This document shows, piece by piece, positions 36,790 to 44,925 of a stretch of 64,000 nucleotides of DNA (its first letter is position 1; each line of letters opens with the position of its first letter). The notes below the pieces were generated by a model. It saw only the letters and a list, made by a program, of their open reading frames with translations. It made no database searches and was not told the DNA's origin. A program made the translations under genes and the position numbers. The DNA is from Candidatus Babeliales bacterium (lineage in GTDB: Bacteria > Babelota > Babeliae > Babelales > JACPOV01), in contig DATALT010000002.1 of the NCBI GenBank assembly GCA_036260945.1, forward strand, positions 62,001 through 126,000, in the 5' to 3' direction.

Positions 36790-36877
36790 CGGAGAGAGAG
36801 GGATTCGAACCCTCGCGCCCCATTTCTGGAGCTCTTGCTTAGCAGGCAAGCGCTTTAGACCACTCAGCCATCTCTCC
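36787..36877 (-). tRNA. tRNA-Ser (anticodon GCU)
   Basis: The 91-nt gene has the same acceptor stem (GGAGAGA/TCTCTCC) as tRNA-Ser(UGA), a long variable arm and anticodon loop CTGCTAA reading AGC/AGU. Discriminator G, encoded CCA, then palindromic element C. Confidence 0.95.
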
Positions 36878-36991
36878 ATCGTGCATGCGAGCCATATTTC
36901 AACATGCAACAAGGATAAATGATTTGCTATTTAATGCAAGAGTCTTATATGATTTTACCCATATTATGGGGTTCTTTCAAGATGGAGTTTT

Positions 36992-37285
36992 ATGGCATTT
37001 ATTATTGAGATCAAAGTGATACCCGCATCAGGAACTCAGCGTTTAATAAGGGATAAATCTGGCGCGCTCAAATGCTATCTAAAAAACCCGCCTGAAAAAG
37101 GAAAAGCCAATGAAGAACTTATCCGATTGGTAGCAGCACAACTGGGTTTGGCCAAGAATCAAGTGAGTCTCGTTTCCGGTTTTACCAGCAGGAAAAAAAA
37201 GCTTTCACTTGAAGGAACATGGACGCTGCAAGAAGTGTATAAAAAATTAGGGTTGGAGCAAGGAGAGCAACATGCCGTATTTTAA
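36992..37285 (+). CDS. DUF167 / YggU family protein
   Basis: The 97-residue protein has the family pattern KVIPASGTQRLIRD, then LKNPPEKGKANEELIRLVA and VSLVSGFTSRKKKLSLEG. The fold is small alpha/beta; the role is unknown but widely conserved. Its last 14 bases overlap the start of the GspF-like gene, so they are linked. Confidence 0.85.
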   Translation: MAFIIEIKVIPASGTQRLIRDKSGALKCYLKNPPEKGKANEELIRLVAAQLGLAKNQVSLVSGFTSRKKKLSLEGTWTLQEVYKKLGLEQGEQHAVF

Positions 37286-38450
37286 ATGGACTGGCGTAGC
37301 GCTTGATGGCCGTGTTTTGCGGGGTGTTTTAAGAGCGCGAAGTTTGCGAGATCTTGATACACAGCTATTGCATAAAGATATTGGTTTAATGAACGCGCGA
37401 TTTAAGAAGCAATCGTTTACTCAGCGCATTACCATAGCGATAAAAATTAACTTTTTTAGACAGTTAGCGATTCTTGTCGGCTCTGGCGTTTACATCGACC
37501 GCGCAATCGGTTTGCTTGCATTACAAACGGCGCATAGCTCGTTTCGTGAATTGCTTGAAGATATCAGCATAGAGGTGCAGCACGGCACCCCAATTGCCAG
37601 TGCTCTTGAATCTGCTGGGATTTTTGATTACGTTTCAATCCAAATGATTAAAGCTGGCCACGAATCGGGCAAGTTGGGGCAAGCGCTTGAGATGATTGCC
37701 GCTTATGCAGAATCTCGCGATGCCTTTTATAAAAAATTGCGCAGCGCGGCTTTGGTGCCCTTGATTACCTTCGGGACGTTTATTCTCATCGTTATTTTTA
37801 TCATGATTGGTATCGTGCCAACTATCAGTTCATTATTTATGAGTGCCGGGCATGAACTGCCACAAATAACGCGCATTATGATCGCGATCAGTTCTATGCT
37901 CACGAGTTTTGGTGGTGCGCTCATTTTTTGCTCTTTTATATTTTTTGTATTAATTCTTCGTTATTTAATACGTCGCATTCCCCAAAGCAGTAAAATTATA
38001 TTTTATATACCATTTATCGGTCCATTGGTGCGCCAAAATAATGCAGCTTCCTATCTTTATGCGGTGGGTCTCTTGGTTTCCGGAAAAGTGCGGATTGCTT
38101 ATGCGCTTGAAATTGCGCGCAGTGCAGTAAAAAACCGATGGATTGCGCACGAGCTCATGAGTGTTGAGAAAAACGTAAATCATGGGAAATCGCTCAGTCA
38201 GGCCCTAGAAGATTGCGGACTGTTTTCGCCCGAAATTTGTGGTTTGGTTTCCGTTGGGGAACAATCAAGTAATCTCGGTCTATTATTAATAAAAGGCGCA
38301 GAGCTTTATCAAGAGAAGGTGAATCGACAATTATCGCTGATCACGGCTCTTTTTCAGCCAGTCCTCATGATGGTTTTGGCATTTCTGGTTCTAGCGCTTA
38401 TTGTGGCAATTTATATTCCACTATTCGATCTTTCTATGATTATTTCCTGA
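37272..38450 (+). CDS. Type II secretion / type IV pilus platform protein, GspF/PilC family
   Basis: The protein has 392 residues. Two homologous T2SSF domains each end in a membrane helix, with FFRQLAILVGSGVYIDRAI in the first and NNAASYLYAVGLLVSGKVRIAYAL in the second; both are followed by the GLxG-like helical parts. The protein forms the inner-membrane platform that drives pilin assembly. No ATPase, pilin or secretin gene is nearby, so the machine must be encoded elsewhere or be reduced. Confidence 0.88.
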   Translation: MPYFKWTGVALDGRVLRGVLRARSLRDLDTQLLHKDIGLMNARFKKQSFTQRITIAIKINFFRQLAILVGSGVYIDRAIGLLALQTAHSSFRELLEDISIEVQHGTPIASALESAGIFDYVSIQMIKAGHESGKLGQALEMIAAYAESRDAFYKKLRSAALVPLITFGTFILIVIFIMIGIVPTISSLFMSAGHELPQITRIMIAISSMLTSFGGALIFCSFIFFVLILRYLIRRIPQSSKIIFYIPFIGPLVRQNNAASYLYAVGLLVSGKVRIAYALEIARSAVKNRWIAHELMSVEKNVNHGKSLSQALEDCGLFSPEICGLVSVGEQSSNLGLLLIKGAELYQEKVNRQLSLITALFQPVLMMVLAFLVLALIVAIYIPLFDLSMIIS

Positions 38451-38479
38451 AGTACCCTTGTTATTAGCGCGTTTTCGCG

Positions 38480-38508
38480 TTGACCAGCTGGGTTTTTTTA
38501 GGTACTCT
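38480..38508 (+). promoter_or_regulatory. Promoter of tRNA-Leu
   Basis: TTGACC at 38480-38485, a 17-base spacer, and TACTCT at 38503-38508 sit 10 bases before the tRNA. It lies just after the GspF gene, so the tRNA has its own start. Confidence 0.6.
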
Positions 38509-38518
38509 TATTGCGTGT

Positions 38519-38605
38519 GCCGGGATGGCGGAATTGGTAGACGCACGGGACTCAAAATCCCGCGGTGGTAACACCATGTCGGTTCGAGTCCGACTTCCGG
38601 CACCA
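38519..38605 (+). tRNA. tRNA-Leu (anticodon CAA)
   Basis: The 87-nt gene has acceptor GCCGGGA/TTCCGGC, a Leu-type long variable arm, and anticodon loop CTCAAAA (CAA, reading UUG). T-arm TCGGTTCGAGTCCGA and encoded CCA are present. CCA is followed by GTCTTTTTAG, similar to the CCAGTCTT start of the palindromic elements at 36431-36789. Confidence 0.95.
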
Positions 38606-38778
38606 GTCTTTTTAGCCCTAAAAGGCGCAGTCTTCAAAATAATCCAGTTTCAATATATTTTCTCTGTTCGAATATCGCGATCCAGCGGTAGTAATTCCTT
38701 AGCTTTTTTTATATTATATTGATCGATCTGATTTAATTGTTGTTCCTCATTCGAGAAAAAGCCAACTGGGAGTTTTTT

Positions 38779-39295
38779 ATGATCAAAAAATATATAATGG
38801 CGATGCGTGTGGGAATGTTGGCTCTCGCCATTGATGGAAAAGATAATAAACACAGTTTGGAAAAGAAAAAAGAGCAGGAGTTTGAGGAGCTAAATAAACG
38901 AATTGTTGAAAAAGAGGCATTGATTTGCTCGATAGAAAAAAAATAAGTGAATTGATAGTACCGTGTACGTAGAAAAAAAAGAAGAATTAAAACTGCAAAA
39001 ACCAGAAAAAGCTTTTTCAGATATGGAAATTGCGGCTTTATTAGATAAAAAAATAGCTCAATTCATGTTTAATCTAATTGGTTTTAAAGGTAGTAACATT
39101 CAAATAGATAGAGAGAGTTTGATTTGCTGCAATAAATTCGATAAAGATACCGCGATGTTAAGATTCTATATGGTCCTTTTTTATTTAGAAAGAGACTCGC
39201 TAAAAGACGTTCTTGAGAAATGGGAAATCTTAATCAAAGAGATAGCTCTATTATGTTTCGAAAATAGTCACCTAATAAGTAACAAAGAGGTTTAG
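38779..39295 (+). pseudogene. Frameshifted paralogue of the gene at 39296
   Basis: Frame 38779-38946 begins MIKKYIMAMRVGMLALAI and matches the start of the next gene (MKKCMTAMFMGLFIVSI), then stops at a run of eight A. A second frame from about 38963 to 39295 (EKKEELKLQKPEKAFSDM onward) matches the rest, including LRFYMVLFYLERDSLKDVL versus FKFYLIRAEFEVITLKILL. Two frameshifts (near the A run and near 38966) would restore one protein. It is a decayed tandem duplicate rather than two real genes. Confidence 0.6.
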
Positions 39296-39811
39296 ATGAA
39301 AAAATGTATGACAGCGATGTTTATGGGATTATTCATTGTTTCAATTTATGCCGAAGAAGATAAAACACTAATAGAACTTAAAAAGAAAAATAAAGAATTG
39401 AGTGACCTTAGCAAACGAATTGAAGATCAAGAGTTATTAATTGATGTAATACTTAACAAAATCAAACAGCTAGGGTTAGTAATCGCTGAAAAAAAGAAAA
39501 ATCAATTAATATCAAACTCGGCAAAAGACCTCATAGGAAATGACATTCTCGAGAATTTTCGCATAGAAATTAATCAGTTTAAAGATAGCTTTTTCGATCT
39601 GAGCAATAAATATCAGTTAAATATCATTAAAAACAATTTTTTGGGAAATCAATTTGATAAAGAATATTCATTGTTTAAATTTTACTTAATTAGAGCTGAG
39701 TTCGAAGTTATTACGTTAAAAATATTATTAGTGTATTGGGAGAGCTTAGCCAAGGAGACTAGGGAGCTTTATAATCAGGTTGAATCTATTCATCCTATTA
39801 TTAATAACTAG
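39296..39811 (+). CDS. Secreted coiled-coil protein, unknown function
   Basis: The protein has 171 residues. It has a signal peptide (about 1-19, ends YAEE), a coiled-coil start (IELKKKNKELSDLSKRIEDQ), and a helical rest. It begins directly after the preceding broken copy's stop. The ribosome site AAAGAGG is inside that copy's end. No family is recognised. Confidence 0.55.
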   Translation: MKKCMTAMFMGLFIVSIYAEEDKTLIELKKKNKELSDLSKRIEDQELLIDVILNKIKQLGLVIAEKKKNQLISNSAKDLIGNDILENFRIEINQFKDSFFDLSNKYQLNIIKNNFLGNQFDKEYSLFKFYLIRAEFEVITLKILLVYWESLAKETRELYNQVESIHPIINN

Positions 39812-39820
39812 GAGCTACTT

Positions 39821-40504
39821 ATGAAATTAATTTTGCTTGCTATATTGATAACGATTGGAAATTCTTCAATATGTTCAGTTGAAGATGAGAAAAGCTTTTC
39901 ACAGAAGGTTGGCGAGCTAGCTTCTCACGTAGCTGAGGCTCCAGTGCGATTAGTAAAGAAAGGGTTGAATTATGTGGAAGAGCATGGTAAAGGTCAGCAG
40001 GCAAAAATTCAACTCGACTGTCAAAATAAAATGCTGCAAGAGCAAATGGAGATCTCAAAAAACTTAACAGAAGCTAATAAAAGTTTTGCACAAAATAATG
40101 AGCAATGCTCGGCAGAAATGAAAGAGGTAGTAGAAACTCAAAAAGAACGAAATAAAATATTGCGGGATATAAAACAAGATGCAGAAACCGCAGCGAAATT
40201 TATAGGAGCGGTGGTTGGAACCGTTACGATAATAAGAGCTGGTTATCAATTTTTCAGTTTCGTTCAAGAATCTGTTTCGCCAAGTCCTGAAACCAAACTT
40301 TCCCAGCGATTAGTTGCAAAGAATTTAGAACTCTTAGGTGCTGAAGATGAATTAAATTGTTGTTTGGTGAAAAATAAAAAAGGTGAAAAAGAGCACAATG
40401 GCTTGCCTCGAGCATGTGAGGTGTTAAGTGATTTTTATGCAGCGGTCGCGGGGCAAGAGGCATTAGACAAGGTTACGCATGCATTCAGCAAAAATAATAG
40501 ATAA
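39821..40504 (+). CDS. Secreted helical protein with SDFYA motif, unknown function
   Basis: The protein has 227 residues. It has a signal peptide (about 1-19), a long coiled-coil middle (TEANKSFAQNNEQCSAEMKE), a hydrophobic segment (FIGAVVGTVTIIRAGYQFF), and a C-terminal domain with LPRACEVLSDFYAAVAGQEAL. The next gene has LPYNCEKVSDFYASVAGFGPL at the same relative place, so they share a domain. AGGAGCTACTT precedes the start. It overlaps the next gene by 26 bases. Confidence 0.55.
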   Translation: MKLILLAILITIGNSSICSVEDEKSFSQKVGELASHVAEAPVRLVKKGLNYVEEHGKGQQAKIQLDCQNKMLQEQMEISKNLTEANKSFAQNNEQCSAEMKEVVETQKERNKILRDIKQDAETAAKFIGAVVGTVTIIRAGYQFFSFVQESVSPSPETKLSQRLVAKNLELLGAEDELNCCLVKNKKGEKEHNGLPRACEVLSDFYAAVAGQEALDKVTHAFSKNNR

Positions 40505-41351
40505 GTATAAATTACGCACATTTTGGTTATTGTGCTCAGCAAGCTTTCAATTATTTTCTAGCGTAGAAATTAGCATAGATCAAGCCATCGAGACAATCGA
40601 TAATAGTCGCTATGGGATCGAAATCGCTAGAGCTGGATGCAATATAGGATATATTGCACTTGGCTTCGTGCACCCAACCGAATCGCAGCAATTAGTAGAA
40701 CGTTTTAATGATCGATGCAGCGAAATTAAAAAAGCGGAAGAAGGGCTCATTAAATGTGTTTCTCAAAATGCTTATAATTTTCGCGAAAAAAATCAGCTGC
40801 CATATAATTGCGAAAAAGTTTCAGATTTTTATGCATCGGTTGCTGGCTTTGGCCCGCTAAACAATTTTAAGGCTGAATTCAATTCTATAATGGACGAACT
40901 TCCGGCATCGCGTTCTCATCCCCCTCAAAATCAAACAGAAAGGATGAATACGGAAACTAAAGTAGCGATCGGTGTAGTTATTGTCATTGGGGCAGCGGGT
41001 GTTTTTTTAGTATGTGCACCAGTTTTATTTCCTGGAACTGTCGTCGCTGCAAAAGCAACTGCGATAACCACAGGAATTAAAACGGCGGGCGCAGGAGTTG
41101 CTAGTAAAGCATCAGCGCTGTTTGGTGGAGACACTGCGGTACAGCTTCTTTACGAATCAAAAGAACTGGTTGATGCGCTTCCTCTTTTTGATAAAGTAGC
41201 GATTGGGGCCAAAGTAATAAATACTTTAACGGGCCCTCAAAATGACGTTCAAAAAAGTATGCTAATGCTAGAGTCAGTTAAAAAAGGCAGAAAAAATCGA
41301 CAAGCATTATTGCGCGCCAAAATTGAAGAGTATTACGGCATTAAACATTAA
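40479..41351 (+). CDS. Secreted protein with SDFYA motif and membrane segment, unknown function
   Basis: The protein has 290 residues. An N-terminal hydrophobic region is followed by a short helical domain with LPYNCEKVSDFYASVAGFGPL, shared with its upstream neighbour. Then come a membrane helix (AIGVVIVIGAAGVFLVCAPV), an alanine/glycine/threonine-rich stretch, and a lysine-rich end. The overlap with 39821 suggests coupled expression. The exact start is uncertain because it lies inside the upstream gene. Confidence 0.5.
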   Translation: MHSAKIIDKYKLRTFWLLCSASFQLFSSVEISIDQAIETIDNSRYGIEIARAGCNIGYIALGFVHPTESQQLVERFNDRCSEIKKAEEGLIKCVSQNAYNFREKNQLPYNCEKVSDFYASVAGFGPLNNFKAEFNSIMDELPASRSHPPQNQTERMNTETKVAIGVVIVIGAAGVFLVCAPVLFPGTVVAAKATAITTGIKTAGAGVASKASALFGGDTAVQLLYESKELVDALPLFDKVAIGAKVINTLTGPQNDVQKSMLMLESVKKGRKNRQALLRAKIEEYYGIKH

Positions 41352-41367
41352 TTCTCAAGGTTTTTTT

Positions 41368-41694
41368 ATGGCATTAGGTTCGTGCATTTTTTGTAAAATT
41401 ATTTCAAAAGAAATCCCATCAAGCTTTATTGCAGAAACTGAGGATTTGGTTGTTTTAAAAGATCTTTATCCTAAAGCACCAACTCATTATTTGATTATTC
41501 CAAAAAAACACATCCCAAATGTTCTCTCGCTCAATGATAAAGACCTTGCTGGTAAAATGTTTGATATGGTGCGTACGCTCTCTGAAAAGATCGGCAATTC
41601 TTCGTTTAAATTGGCGATTAATAGTGGAAAATTTCAGCATGTTCCCCATCTGCATATGCATTTTCTAGCGGGCGATAGTATTGAATTAGTATAA
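41368..41694 (+). CDS. HIT family protein (nucleotide hydrolase)
   Basis: The ATG at 41368 gives a 108-residue HIT protein with the usual start (CIFCKIISKEIPSSFIAE). The frame opens 15 codons earlier inside the upstream gene's end. The histidine triad is PHLHMHFL, giving H-x-H-x-H-x-x, and I see the preceding LAINSG strand. These enzymes split nucleoside phosphoramidates and related dinucleotides. The substrate is not fixed by sequence. Confidence 0.9.
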   Translation: MALGSCIFCKIISKEIPSSFIAETEDLVVLKDLYPKAPTHYLIIPKKHIPNVLSLNDKDLAGKMFDMVRTLSEKIGNSSFKLAINSGKFQHVPHLHMHFLAGDSIELV

Positions 41695-41713
41695 TAGTGC
41701 CTGAGAGGGTGCT

Positions 41714-42622
41714 ATGAATCGAAATAAGGTTTTTAAATTTCTCCGATACTTTCCTATTTTTTTACTTGGCGTAACTTTATTGCTTTGTGGCTTCCTTTGC
41801 CTCATGATGTATCGGCACACAAGTCGCCCAGGGTATCCTGAGCGCAGAAAAGAAGAGCACGCTCTTTTTAAAGATGTGCTTCTCAATGTTTTTCAAGCAG
41901 AGCCGGTTTCATTTTATACAGACGATGCAATTAAAATTTCAGGATTGATGATTAATCGGCCGCACGCAAAGAGAAACATTCTTGTTTGCCACGGATATCG
42001 CATGGCCAAAGAAAGAATGCATCGTTTTGCCCTGATGTTTCCAAACGATAACATTCTTCTTTTTGATTATCGTGCTCACGGAGAAAGTAAAGGCGATCAT
42101 TCGAGCATTGGTTATTATGAAAAAAATGATGTTATTGCAGCACTGCAATTTCTAAACAATAGTGAAAACACGCAAAAGCTTCCTATCATAGGTATTGGCG
42201 TTTCGATGGGAGCGGTAACGTTGCTCTGCGCCGCAGTTGAATCGAATATGTGCGATGCAATTATTCTTGATGCACCTTTTGCGAGATTGGATGAGCAAGT
42301 ACATCGCATGCTAACGCATCGCTATAAATTGCCTCATTTTCCTTTTAGTATCGTCGGCAGAAAATTTTTAGAACGATTGCGCAACTTCAGTTTAACCGAA
42401 GTCGATTCAGTTGTTTCTGCGCGTCAACTTAAAATTCCGGTGCTCATGATTCATTCAGTAAACGATGAAACGGTGCCGATTGAGAATGCTCATAGAATTT
42501 ATCAAGAAATCACCGCACCAAAAGATTTGTGGGTTGTTTCTGGATCAGGGCATGCAAGAATCTTTACTGATAAACCGCATGAATATGAACAGAGAATAAA
42601 CGGGTTTCTCAATTCATTATAA
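41714..42622 (+). CDS. Membrane-anchored alpha/beta hydrolase
   Basis: The protein has 302 residues. One N-terminal membrane helix (FPIFLLGVTLLLCGFLCLMM) is followed by a hydrolase core: HGYRMAKERM, FDYRAHGESKGDHS, the nucleophile elbow G-V-S-M-G, then SVNDETVPIE for Asp and GSGHARIF for His. The catalytic triad is complete. The membrane anchor places it at the inner or periplasmic face. The substrate is unknown. Confidence 0.82.
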   Translation: MNRNKVFKFLRYFPIFLLGVTLLLCGFLCLMMYRHTSRPGYPERRKEEHALFKDVLLNVFQAEPVSFYTDDAIKISGLMINRPHAKRNILVCHGYRMAKERMHRFALMFPNDNILLFDYRAHGESKGDHSSIGYYEKNDVIAALQFLNNSENTQKLPIIGIGVSMGAVTLLCAAVESNMCDAIILDAPFARLDEQVHRMLTHRYKLPHFPFSIVGRKFLERLRNFSLTEVDSVVSARQLKIPVLMIHSVNDETVPIENAHRIYQEITAPKDLWVVSGSGHARIFTDKPHEYEQRINGFLNSL

Positions 42623-42627
42623 GAATA

Positions 42628-43563
42628 CTAGATTACCGATTCTTGCGTAAGCGCAGGTTTGCTTATTGATGCACTGCCATAGAGTTCATCGTGATAGAAT
42701 ATTGCAAGCCCGGTTAGCACACAAATTGCTGTCGCCCAGAATGTCCAAGGCGTTGGCTCGCTCAAAAAAAGCCAACCATAAAGTGCTGCAAAGAGCGGGG
42801 AAAGAAAGCTTGCGAACGATAAAAATGTCGGGCTATAGGTTTTTAGGAGCGTTACATACAAATTATGGCAAAGCAAATTGCTGACGATAATAACTACCGC
42901 TAGAATCAGAAGAAATGTACCGACGTGGCCCACTTCGATTGCCGCTTCGCTCGATTCAAAAAGCCATGAAGTAATGAGTGCAAGTAATCCACCGCAGAAC
43001 ATGCTCATGCTATTAATTGTTGTCGCCTCATAGTTATGAAACTTAACGAGGCGATGAATCATGATCCATCCGTAGCTCAAACAGGCAACAGAACATAGTA
43101 TCGCAATTTCAGGCATCGAGAGAAATGCAGCTTGGCCATGTTCAGATTTTATTGCTGGTAATACGGTGGGTAAGAAACCAATAAATCCTATTATGAGCCC
43201 GATGACTTTTTTGATCGTTACTTTTTCTGAATACAAAAAGTATGAAAAAATATAGGTCATAAATGGTGATAAGTTATAAAGAAGGCATGCTTTGGAAGCG
43301 GTCATTTCACTTCGCAGCGCCCAAAAGCGAAGACTATACGGGATATAAGTCGTGAATAAAATAATTTGAACATAATACCAAATATGTTTTCTATCAAAGC
43401 GCCAATTTGATCCATGCTGCATGAACTCGTAAGCCATCAGAAAACTTCCTGCTAAAAACATGCGAATGCCAACCAAGAAAATTGGTTGCGAATAGCAAGC
43501 AAGTATTTTTCCTAACGAGAAGGTTCCTGCAAAAAGGGCGTACATGAGAACAATTAAGAGCAT
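42628..43563 (-). CDS. EamA/DMT family transporter
   Basis: The 311-residue protein has ten membrane helices in two EamA halves. Typical pieces include LPTVLPAIKSEHGQ after a GLIIGFIGFL helix and SPLFAALYGWLFLSEP in the second half. Substrates of this group range from amino acids to nucleotides. It is the last gene of a four-gene minus-strand run starting at 44785. Confidence 0.8.
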   Translation of the reverse strand: MLLIVLMYALFAGTFSLGKILACYSQPIFLVGIRMFLAGSFLMAYEFMQHGSNWRFDRKHIWYYVQIILFTTYIPYSLRFWALRSEMTASKACLLYNLSPFMTYIFSYFLYSEKVTIKKVIGLIIGFIGFLPTVLPAIKSEHGQAAFLSMPEIAILCSVACLSYGWIMIHRLVKFHNYEATTINSMSMFCGGLLALITSWLFESSEAAIEVGHVGTFLLILAVVIIVSNLLCHNLYVTLLKTYSPTFLSFASFLSPLFAALYGWLFLSEPTPWTFWATAICVLTGLAIFYHDELYGSASISKPALTQESVI

Positions 43564-43583
43564 GGTTTATCTAACTGTTAGGA

Positions 43584-43967
43584 TTAAGATTTAGTAATCG
43601 GTGTTCGTACTTCGATTGAGCCACCATTTGCTTTGCAGGCAGCTTTAATAAGATGTCGCACATCAGGGTAAATAACTCCCTTATTACTCCAAAGAACAAA
43701 TTCATTATCTGCAACTTCACTCAAAACGAGCATCAATTTTTCAGCAAGTTCCGGAGTAATAAAACATTTTGTTTTGCTGCGTGTTTCTTTAACAAGTGAA
43801 TAAAGCTCTTGCAAGATTTCAGGATGTTCAGCTTGTAGTTTTTCCAAGATTGAGCATACCACATCAAAACGCGCAAGATCGATTCGCTTTCCATTTTGAA
43901 GCTTTGTTGCTGCGCCATAGATTTGCTGTGTTGCAAAAATAAGGGAAAGAATTAAAAGTTTTTTCAT
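43584..43967 (-). CDS. Small secreted protein, member of a recurring family
   Basis: The ATG at 43967 follows AAAGGATGATC. The frame opens two codons earlier. It has 127 residues with a signal peptide. The C-terminal part has NKGVIYPDVRHLIKAACKANGG. The proteins at 43977, 44498 and 60235-61557 share this layout: signal, about 50-100 helical residues, then a GxL-like turn, DG-like residues and a (V/I)..(I/L)I.A helix. Confidence 0.55.
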   Translation of the reverse strand: MKKLLILSLIFATQQIYGAATKLQNGKRIDLARFDVVCSILEKLQAEHPEILQELYSLVKETRSKTKCFITPELAEKLMLVLSEVADNEFVLWSNKGVIYPDVRHLIKAACKANGGSIEVRTPITKS

Positions 43968-43976
43968 GATCATCCT

Positions 43977-44489
43977 TTAGTTGTTTTCAATCAGTGAGAG
44001 TTGGCCATTTTTTTGGGAAAGGTCGACAATTGCATAATGTTGTAATCCACAAGGAATGTAGCAAGCCAAGAAGATATCGCGTACCTGCGCAGTGGCTATG
44101 CCATCACGCGTCCATAAACCGCGATGAAAACCTTCTTCTATCATTGTAGCCCAAAGATCGTTCGGAAGGAAGATTGGATCTGGCGAGATTGTAACATCTT
44201 GTTGATCTTTCACAAGTGAATCAACGCATAAACGGTAAATATGAAGAAGAGGTAATAATAAATCTTGCTGGGTTGCTTCTTTAACTGCGTCCATAACGCG
44301 ATTGAGGGTGATTTGTGGTACATCAGAAATTCTTCCAATACATGTTTGATTTATACCAATCAGTACGTTGAATATTTTTTGCTGATCTGCCGACATTGTA
44401 ATGTCATCATCTGGATTCTCTTGCGCGGAGCCAGAGTGGGGCAAAACAGATAATGCTAATAATGCAACCAATAAAAATCTGTTATTCAT
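43977..44489 (-). CDS. Small secreted protein, member of a recurring family
   Basis: The protein has 170 residues. It has a signal peptide (about 1-22, ends GSAQ), helical region with cysteines (IGINQTCIGRIS, IYRLCVDSLV), then FLPNDLWATMIEEGFHRGLW, TRDGIATAQVRDIFLACYIPCG. The last segment matches the family motif. It lies 9 bases upstream of the 43584 gene, so both are one transcript. Confidence 0.55.
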   Translation of the reverse strand: MNNRFLLVALLALSVLPHSGSAQENPDDDITMSADQQKIFNVLIGINQTCIGRISDVPQITLNRVMDAVKEATQQDLLLPLLHIYRLCVDSLVKDQQDVTISPDPIFLPNDLWATMIEEGFHRGLWTRDGIATAQVRDIFLACYIPCGLQHYAIVDLSQKNGQLSLIENN

Positions 44490-44497
44490 ATTTTTCC

Positions 44498-44785
44498 CTA
44501 ATTAATTTTATTTCGATCAAAATTTATTATTGAAGAGCAAGCGCAATCGTTAAACGTGCCATCTGGATTTACTAGGCCTATTTTTTGAAAGAAAATAAAC
44601 AGCTCAGCTTTATCAGGTTTTGGTTGATTGACCATGAATGCTTCATTGATTTCTTCATGCTTAAGTTCCATGCACATCATTTTAGCATAAACCATAAGGT
44701 CACGCGTTGATTGTTCGGCTGTAGCATTAAAATTCACCATGACGCCGCTCATCGACCATACGAAAAAAAATAGTAGTGATTTCAT
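44498..44785 (-). CDS. Small secreted protein, member of a recurring family
   Basis: The ATG at 44785 follows GGGGGA. The frame opens six codons earlier. It has 95 residues. Signal peptide is followed by LMVYAKMMCMELKHEEI, then LFIFFQKIGLVNPDGTFNDC. The GLVNPDG turn and closing helix match the motif of its neighbours. It is the first gene of the minus-strand run. Confidence 0.5.
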   Translation of the reverse strand: MKSLLFFFVWSMSGVMVNFNATAEQSTRDLMVYAKMMCMELKHEEINEAFMVNQPKPDKAELFIFFQKIGLVNPDGTFNDCACSSIINFDRNKIN

Positions 44786-44925
44786 AAATCCCCCATAACC
44801 CATTAAGTAATAAAGATTCTACTATACTATCAAATTTAGTGGATTTTGCCAAAAATCGAGAGTAGCGCTTTTACCCATATATGTTAGATTTCAGGGGTAC
44901 TTTCTATATCAAAAAGAGGGCACCT

